From: Phoronis australis
Taxonomy: Eukaryota > Phoronida > Phoronidae
NCBI GenBank assembly: GCA_002633005.1
Contig: NMRA01000393.1
Location: 296,034 to 360,033, forward strand
DNA length: 64,000 nt
Direction of reading: 5' to 3'
The notes below the pieces were generated by a model that worked only from the letters and a program-made list of their open reading frames with translations, had not been told where the DNA came from and ran no database searches. This document shows, one piece after another, positions 55,981 to 64,000 of this stretch. Position 1 is the stretch's first letter, and each line of letters starts with the position of its first letter. A program made the position numbers and the translations under genes.

Positions 55981-58900
55981 CTCCAAGATCGGAGATCATT
56001 ACAGGAAGAACAACCCCAGTCTACAAATATATCAGTGAATGGTTGGTCCTGTTGGACTCTTACTCCTTCAACTCATGGGTGAACAAGCATTATTGTAGAT
56101 GAAGAGAAATCTTGTTTCAAGAATGATTCAATACTTTACACCCACACGGTTATTAATACTTGGATTTTTACCCAAGATACAGTATATATGTAATTAGACT
56201 ATTGGAGACTAGATGGTTGTCTTTACTAAATAATGTTATCACTAAAATTAGCTCAGCAAGTTTGTTGACACAGAAGGGAAAGGTTTACATAAATAACTAG
56301 TATTGGAATAATCAAGGTATTTTGTGAAGTATCTCGATAACAAGATTCAGCGGATGTTCTTTAATAAGGATTGTGGGAGATGCATTAATTTACAGCTGGG
56401 AAATAGTTTTTCAGAAAATTACGATGTTTTGTGGACCTCATTGCCACAAACATTGCCACATAGCTCAGTTTATTCCATGTCTACACCCAAACCAAGTATT
56501 CTGAACACAGATCATTAGTGGATCAGTGTCTTTCTAATATATTTGTCCACATTAGAAGTTAAATAAACAGGACACACTCCTGTGTTGAGACTAAGCCCAA
56601 TGGGAGAGATTGTGGCATGCTGATACTTGACAGAAGCCACTAATGAGACACAGTACTGATAATCATAAATGGAATAATTTAGTTAAAGGATTATGGATTA
56701 TGTCACATTTCTGCTACAAGTTGGATTCCTGGGAGTTGCCACTACAGCTAATGCTGGAGTGATATCTGACACTTGGCTCATGCTGGATTAAACCAGCATA
56801 CTAGATCTGTTGGTAAGTTTGTGCCAACCACAAGGTGTCACTTTGATCAATCGTTTGGTGTTAATTTAAATCATTTGTCATTCAGAAAATTATATGCACA
56901 GAAATAAAAAAGCATGCAAGGCAGACTTAGGGATGCCTGGGCTCCCAAAACATTGATGGATAGTGATGGAAAGGCTGTTGCAGATGTTTGTCCGTTCCAC
57001 ATTGTGGTCAGTACCCCCCCCCCCTGGGTTGGCAAAAGTACACTGGCCCCTGTGGCTGTGACAGCACTTATGTCCTGCCTCATTCCTTGTGTTTTGGAGA
57101 GACACATGCTTCCCTGTTCATCACTAATGTGTATTTCACTTCATCAGTTTCATTTCTTGGTTCACACTAATGGCTTTTGAGCACTTCATATCTTGCTCAC
57201 CATACCATTTGTTATATTTCCATTATTTTTTATAACTGCCTACATGCAGAAGTCCCGTGACTTGTCTGTAGGTTATATATCACTAGTCTACAGCATTGTT
57301 CTACACAGGGTTTGGTATTTCAAATGCCATTTACTGTCTCAAATTTAATGTAAGGAAAAATGCTTCATATCAACATTGATATTTATTTATATCATGCTTC
57401 ATGATTTCTAACAAAGTGTTTGTAAACACGAATAGTTTGCATGCTTGGAGTCATAACACAGTTTCCATGAAAACTGTGCTGTGGTGCTTATGGCTTGGAA
57501 CATTTTTGCCTTTTATAAATTTTTTCTTGTCAACAGAAGTTTTATGTCGGCTACTTTGGTTATCCGTAAAAAGTACTTGAATGGCAGCGAACCTTTGCAT
57601 TTCTCAAGAGCTCCTCCTTGGTTACTGCCAGCACACCACATTGTCAGCAATCTACTGGCTGCAAGGGACAGTATCCCAATCTATGATTTTTGAGTGCAGG
57701 TAACATGAACTTTAAACCATAGACAGTCAATTAACCTCAGCTGCTGTTCATTACCTGTGAGAGTATAGCCTTGACCCCTTGCTTTTTATAGGTGGGCGTG
57801 GCCACGTGTTGGTTGTAAGCAAGCAGTAGCAATTGGGTAGGCAAAGATATGATTAACATTTACCAGGTCATGATTTTGCTTTGTAGATATTGAGTGCAGT
57901 CTGGGGTTTAAGAATACATTCTAAACTATGTTACTTTGTCCGGGGCGCAAGTACAAAAAATAGGATACTCCGCGCCCATTTAAAGAATTTACTCAAAAAG
58001 GATTTCCTTAGGGAAAGTCGTCCTTATTTAGATTTTTACTAGAAACAGCACTCTTTTCTTGGGAATCTATAAATTTTACCTCTTTGCAGAGTTTTTAGAT
58101 GGTTGGACATTTTTAAGCTATTTTTAAAGCAAGTTATGAAGACGAGTAAATTATGTTGTCAAAAAGTTTCAAAATATTGCATAGTCGGAAACAGGGGAGG
58201 GTTCTAGGGGGTCCGGTCCTCCTTTTTCCCTTGATTGTAATGATACAAAATCTAGAATTTTCAAATTGTTGACTTGGACCTCTCTTATTAAAAACATCCT
58301 TATTTCCAACGCACCCCACTTTTAAAAGATCTTGGATTCTCCCCTGTATTGATACCCTTGTGGAAAATATTGTTGTTTGAAAAAAAGAACCTTTTGTATG
58401 GTTTTGAACTCTCAAATTGAACTCTTTAGTAGGGTATTTTAATTTTAACCTAAAAAGCGAAAATGGCACCCTTTTCCAAGGAATATTTTCAGACTACAGC
58501 ATTCTTTTGTAGGGTAATGTTTTCAGACTAAGGCACCTTCTCCTAGGGCAATGCTGGTTGTAAGGCAAGCTATTGACTGGCTATAAATGTTGTTGTTAGC
58601 AGTTGAGTACCAGGTGTCTGCAGTTGGAAGTAGGATGCATTAATTGTCAGATAACTGTAACCATGGAGGACATGGCCACTGTTGCCTTATTCACACCTTG
58701 TCAGTGCCAGTAATACCATTCTGTGGTTGGTTCATGCTTGCAGTCAGCAGGGCTGTCCAGTAATAAATCCCTTTAATTTTTAAGCAGCTATGATCACGTG
58801 CATAGAATATTAATCCTGAAGAGGTGTTAATGTTACTGAAAGTGACATGTTCAAGTTGACTTGTGTACGGTAATGCTCTGAGTGTAGATGTCAACTGATG

Positions 58901-61379
58901 CTGTTGTCAGCATTTAAGTGTTTTATTTCAATTTAGTTGTTTCCAAGATAACTACAAAACAAGTGCAGGACCAAGGCATTTTCCAAATATTTATTCTGGC
59001 CACTCTTTTAGCAAAAATTAGGTCAATTGTCAAGGTCAGCTGGCAATGACAATCGATTTGTGTCATGTGATTTGTTATTTTGCTCTAAATTTCATCACTT
59101 GAGAGACTTATGTCCCGATTTAACCCACTTGTTGTTATGACTAGAGTTGATATCACTATATTTAGTTTGATTACAGTTCACTGCGATGAATAGGAGTATA
59201 GCAAAGTTTGTAAATAATTATTATGGAATAGTTAAACTGCTGCACATGTACATAAAATGTAATCCTAGGAAAGGTAAAAAATAAAGAGCTGTTTATCGTC
59301 ACTACCCGTGCCTAAAATGTGCTGCCACAAATTTGTCGTGGTTATTCCAAAAATTTCTTTTATGACATGCTACACATTACAAGCTATGTGCTTCGTCTTT
59401 GCTTTTCTGGAGAAATTTATTAAAATAGAATTTCTTTTGTTTATTGGTCAGACTGCTAAATACGTACTATGTGTTAACGTCCCGTGTTCTGCTTATCGAC
59501 ACATTAAAAATCGGTTTTACGGTAGAAAATGCATTTTTTGGATTATTGTTTTATCGGATAGCTTTGACCAGAGCTAACATTTTAATTCCCGCTGTTATTG
59601 CCACCCATTCAGTGAAACCAAGGCCTGTGCACTTAAACTACACTGCCATTTATTGAGTGAGATTGAAATCAGTTAGTAAAGCATTGACCTATGGCCGCTG
59701 AGCTTATGGGTTGGATTCTGCATTGAAGAAAACCACTTTTTCTGCCGAGAACGTTGCTTTGAACCCAAATTTTCCCTTTTAAACACTTACATTTGCCTTC
59801 CCCCCACTTCAATGTATACTATCAAGATTTTCTGGAAAGTACTGTGTCATTATAATATGGTGCATATATTATCTCCCAAACAGCAGGAAACTAGTTTACC
59901 TTTATTTAACCACCATGAGTGTCATTCACACCATGTCTTATTCAGGTGGGAAACTACCTACAGTCTTCAGCTTTGTTTTATTTGGATACTCATGTTTTAT
60001 TTGATATAAATGTATAGCTCCCTAGGCATTTACTGAAATCGACCATTTGGGCAAACGCTAATCCCAATTTACTAAAAAAGTCATATTGAATGTCATTGCT
60101 CACCTTAACGTAATGGCCACTCTCTGATTTTTAAAGCTGCAATTTTCCTTGTTCAAAGCTAACAAATAAACATAGAATTTATGGTATTTTACTATTACCA
60201 GTCAGTCTTACTGTTACAGGATTACTTTATTTCTACTACAGTGAAAAAAATTTTCAGTTTGATACAGTCAAAAAGTAATTATTTTGGTCAAGAAATACGT
60301 AAGGCAATTGGCTGTCCTAAACTCTAGAATCATGAGAAGATATATTTTGTGTTGGCATCAGCTATTTCCGATGATTTTGTCTCTTTGTTGATACAAAATG
60401 CAGGGTCCAATATTTGAGAATTACCCATGTCTGAATTTTCTGAATCAGGAAATTTAATTTTGGCTTGAATTTCACTGTCACATATTTTAGAAACTTTTCA
60501 GAACTAGAGAATGTTTACCATAGAACATCAAAACTGTCAGCAACTCAAGAAAACACTTTAGAGTTCATTGAGATTGGCCAACTTTAAAAATGGTGCGTGT
60601 ACGCACTGCCTTGCGTCTTGGATTGGTAACAAAAATTCTGTTGTGGTAAGTAATATTTGGAGACCGATTTTATGAAAGTAGAATTTTTAAATAGAATTTC
60701 TTTTTTTAGCTAGCTTTTTTGGACGAAATGCAGCTTTAAATGCCGTGGACACCTTGAATGAATATGACGTAGGTGAGGAAATAATGATCAGTGATCTTTA
60801 TCTGTCTAGAATTAAAATGTTGTTCATATTTTTATATTTCAGGTTTAGTGTACTGGTATACAGCTAGAACTTAACTTCATCTCTCCTTACATTCAAGAGG
60901 TGTGTACTGCTGAGCTTTGAGATTTTACTGGGATAGCAGCTCGCTTCACTTGAAGTATAGATATTGACTTTGTCAAATTGTGAAATTTACATTTCATGTT
61001 TGATTGTAATTTAATAAGCCATAGGATGGACATGGGCTTGTCAACAGTGATCAATGCCAAATTCTTAAATGTTGAGATTCAAGTATATAAATATGACAAC
61101 CGCCTGACGACACAGATATATTAAAAAACTGAATGCTACAAGCATTGCACAAATGGACCTCTTGTGTTTTAATCTTATATTTTAGTCTGTAACTAGTAAC
61201 ACCAATTTTATACACCAATGTATTTAGATGTGGGTGTATAATGAATGAAATTTTACAGACATATAGCTCTCTTAGATAGGAGAGCATAAATGAATTTCCT
61301 GACAGTTTCAACTAACGATGTGAGACAATGCCATCTTCTTGTTTTCATATGAATTCCACATATTCTGTGGCTAACTTAA
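55981..61379. other. Gene-free stretch of about 5.4 kb
   Basis: No exon recognised on either strand. A C-run lies at 57014-57023. The stretches around 59750-59880 and 60030-60170 look like old dispersed repeats, but I could not delimit them. Confidence 0.4.
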
Positions 61380-62350
61380 AGACCATGGAGGGATCCAACT
61401 GCCACGTTGCCCCTAGTTTTAGTTTTCGTTATTTGCTTCTGTATCTTTGGAGTTTCTTGGTGGATTTTCATGAATGTTGACAAATAAGTCTAGTAAGATG
61501 AGGACACCTTACGTTTTCAGAATTGATATATTCTGTGTCACCCAGTGGCCATTTTAAACATTTTTGGTGTTATCCTTTTTATCCACCAAGCCCCTTGAGG
61601 TATTCTAACCCGGTATTATGAAAATTAGCAGATGTGTTCCTGTTGAGAAGATTGCTGCAGACGTTGATTTTCGTAAATGTAGATTAACAAACCACGCTTA
61701 AAATCATTATGAGAGCGAGCACGGCTGACAATGATTTTCAAACGATTCCCTCTACTGTTGCTGCCCCAATTGGCATTTTTTCTTGTCTGTGGCTTTTTTT
61801 TCTAAACCTGTAGCAGTATCTTCGTAAAATTTGACTTGAAAGTTTTCCAGCAACGTGACAAAAAATGTTGACAACTTCAGACGGATATGACTACCATTGT
61901 GCCCCTAGTGGCAGTTTTATTTTTTGTGATTTCCTCCAATCCATATCTAGATTTCTTTGATGAATTTTCATGAAACTTTGCAAATAGATTTCTATTAAAA
62001 AGACAATAACACCTTCCCATTTTTCTATGAGATTGAGTTATTGGATGCTGCCTAGAGATCATTTTTAAACTGGTTTTGCCATCTTCCTCTCTTTTGCCCA
62101 AACCAGTCATCATTATAAAGTTTGCCATATGTGTATGTACTAAGAAGTGTGTGGCTGACCATGATTTTCAAGCTGGTCTGACTGTTGTGGTGCCCTCTTG
62201 TGGCTGTTTTGTTTTTTGCCTGTGACTCAAGAAGTTCCTTAACAGATCTTCATGAAATTTGACACATATTCCTATTGAGGAGATTACAACTGACATGGTT
62301 TTGGTACAAATCCAACCACTGTGTACTTGCCTGGTGGTAGTTTGGGTCTT
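61380..62350. repeat. Degenerate ~140-bp dispersed repeat, block 4
   Basis: About six to seven units. The clearest marker parts are gcccctagtggcagttt near 61900 and gccctcttgtggctgttt near 62190, alternating with ttcatgaaactttg-like parts. Confidence 0.72.
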
Positions 62351-64000
62351 GTTTTGAAGAATTTTGTACTGTAATTGATGCAATTGATTCCTATCATCTT
62401 GTACTGTGTCAGTTTTCTTGATGTCACAGTTAACATTTAAACAGGGCTATATATTGGTCAACTGTTACCTTTCATCTAAGTGTAGTAAAAACACAGAGCT
62501 GACAAATTTCCCTGGAGATCACACTGCTAAATCTGCATTAATTTGTTAGCCAGCTTTAATTTTCCACATCAATGACTCTCAGCAATTATGTTGCTAAGTG
62601 TTTGCCAAGTCCAGATTTGTTGTTCCTCTTGATAGAGTATTATACAATTCTAGTGTCTCTGGAGCAAAAAAAAATGTGAAAGACTCTTGTATGTCACTGT
62701 CTTTTTCATGTTTCTCATTCTTTGAATAATTTTTACAGTGGAATTGCTTTGTTGGAATGTTTGTACAATGCACTTGATGGACCATCTGTTTTAAGAAATA
62801 TAAAGAAATCTGTGTGCAGGGTGTTGGTATGACATATTTTCTGGTCAACATAAAGAGTGGCGATCATTCTCCATGTGCTAAGTATTTGTTTGGTGCAATT
62901 ATGTACTAACTTGTAAGTTTCCTATAATCATGTCTCTCTGAAGTCAGTGTAATAGCTATCTCATGATATGTCTATTTCTGACGATCGATTGCAGAAATGG
63001 TAATCTCGCCCGAAGGTTTGTGAAATTGAGTCATCCTTTTTCCTTTTGTTTACGGTGATTGGCGATTCTGTTTACCTTTACCGTGTACAGTTTCACCTAG
63101 CCTAAGACCCTTACATACTGATAACATATAATATGGAAATATATTTAGCCATTACTATTACTGTAAAAATTCTTCAATTTTGGGACAAAAATAATTGACA
63201 AAATTGCCGTATTTCTATTTTTCAGGGGCTTACCACATTGTTGCAAATGTTCAAAATTTTTGCCAAGCGTTGCTGGTTATGGCGTCTGCCTTATTGTGTG
63301 AAGAATTTTTACCGTACCCTGGTAACCTAATGTATTTTCTCAATCACACGTTATTAGCAAAACGTCAGAAATATAAATGGTTCCAAGCGCTATGTTTGCA
63401 GGTACTTTGCTGGTGGCTTGAGATACGACCCTGATGTTTTTTATAGTACTTTTATAGCATGACCACTTCCTTCAAAAAAGTCAGACATGCAAAAGAAAGG
63501 TGCCTTTGTTAATCATTGTGTTAACATGCATATTTTAGGTAGGGGTTGGGGGCTGCATTTGCCCTTCTAGATTTGGACTAAGAAAATTTGAATTATTTGG
63601 CAAAACAGAATTCCCGCACCACACTGCTTCCAATGGAAGAAAATGAGAGTATGCAGATATGGCGTGGACAGCAAAGTAAGAGATATTGTGTTAAACTTTA
63701 CAGCCACCTTCTTATATGAGTGAGTGGATACTTGTTGTTTCATTGATTTGTTTATTTCCGTGAATAAAATACTCGACTAAAAAAACTATGAGTGGGTGTT
63801 AGCTGAGGTTGCTATACGGAGCAATTTTCACGGGACCACATTTTTTCTCACACCTAATAAGCGTGTCACATGACACGGTTATTGCATATTTGGTAAAAGG
63901 ATGCGTTAGATTAGATTAGATTAAAAAGATAGGTATCAGTGGGTCAACTATTCACGCAGTAGATAGAATTTTCAATTGCTCAATAAAATCACACATTTTG
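62351..64000. other. Gene-free stretch to the window end
   Basis: Contains the second copy of a dispersed repeat at 63170-63250 (first at 13401). An open frame at 63195-63434 starts inside that repeat and shows no motif. Confidence 0.4.

Noticed and set aside
56871-57180. Overlapping frames of 60-88 codons on both strands
   Set aside because: There is no motif, no splice context, and a C-run inside. They look like chance frames.

Overview
The window is animal genomic DNA. It is AT-rich and intron-rich, with GT-AG splice sites, an AATAAA polyadenylation signal, tRNA-derived SINEs, many short foldback elements and many minisatellites. The repeat style, and the apparent heterozygosity between near-identical segments on either side of single-N gaps, suggest a marine invertebrate. 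I cannot name the species.

One protein-coding gene is well supported. It lies on the + strand and its 22 coding exons run from 3273 to 26014. Every splice junction keeps the reading frame, giving 1086 residues and a stop followed about 100 bases later by AATAAA. The N-terminus is an ENT domain, and the next exons align in order with vertebrate EMSY, the BRCA2-interacting chromatin repressor associated with SIN3/HDAC/KDM5 complexes. The main surprise is the C-terminus. After the block matching the vertebrate EMSY C-terminus, four more in-frame exons encode a full-looking bromodomain, with the acetyl-lysine-binding Asn preserved, and a basic tail. Vertebrate EMSY as I know it has no bromodomain, so this gene pairs EMSY architecture with its own acetyl-lysine reader.

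Layout: 1-3255 is upstream DNA with a tRNA-derived SINE on the minus strand and a 45-bp minisatellite (15 near-perfect copies). 3256-26014 is the gene; its introns hold SINEs, a 505-bp inverted-repeat transposon, a foldback element with a hammerhead-like core, three copies of a small hairpin element and several minisatellites. Two splice acceptors (exons 6 and 21) lie inside small tandem duplications. 26120-32180 is a mosaic of duplicated blocks joined at single Ns. It is best read as two haplotypes placed side by side, one carrying an insertion that the other lacks. 32180-64000 has no gene I can support: it contains foldback elements, minisatellites, a degenerate repeat of about 140 bp carrying CTCF-like motifs, low-complexity DNA, and two weak CpG-richer spots that could be starts of other genes.

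Most long open frames outside the exons are tandem repeats whose unit is a multiple of 3, or chance frames. I do not annotate them as genes.
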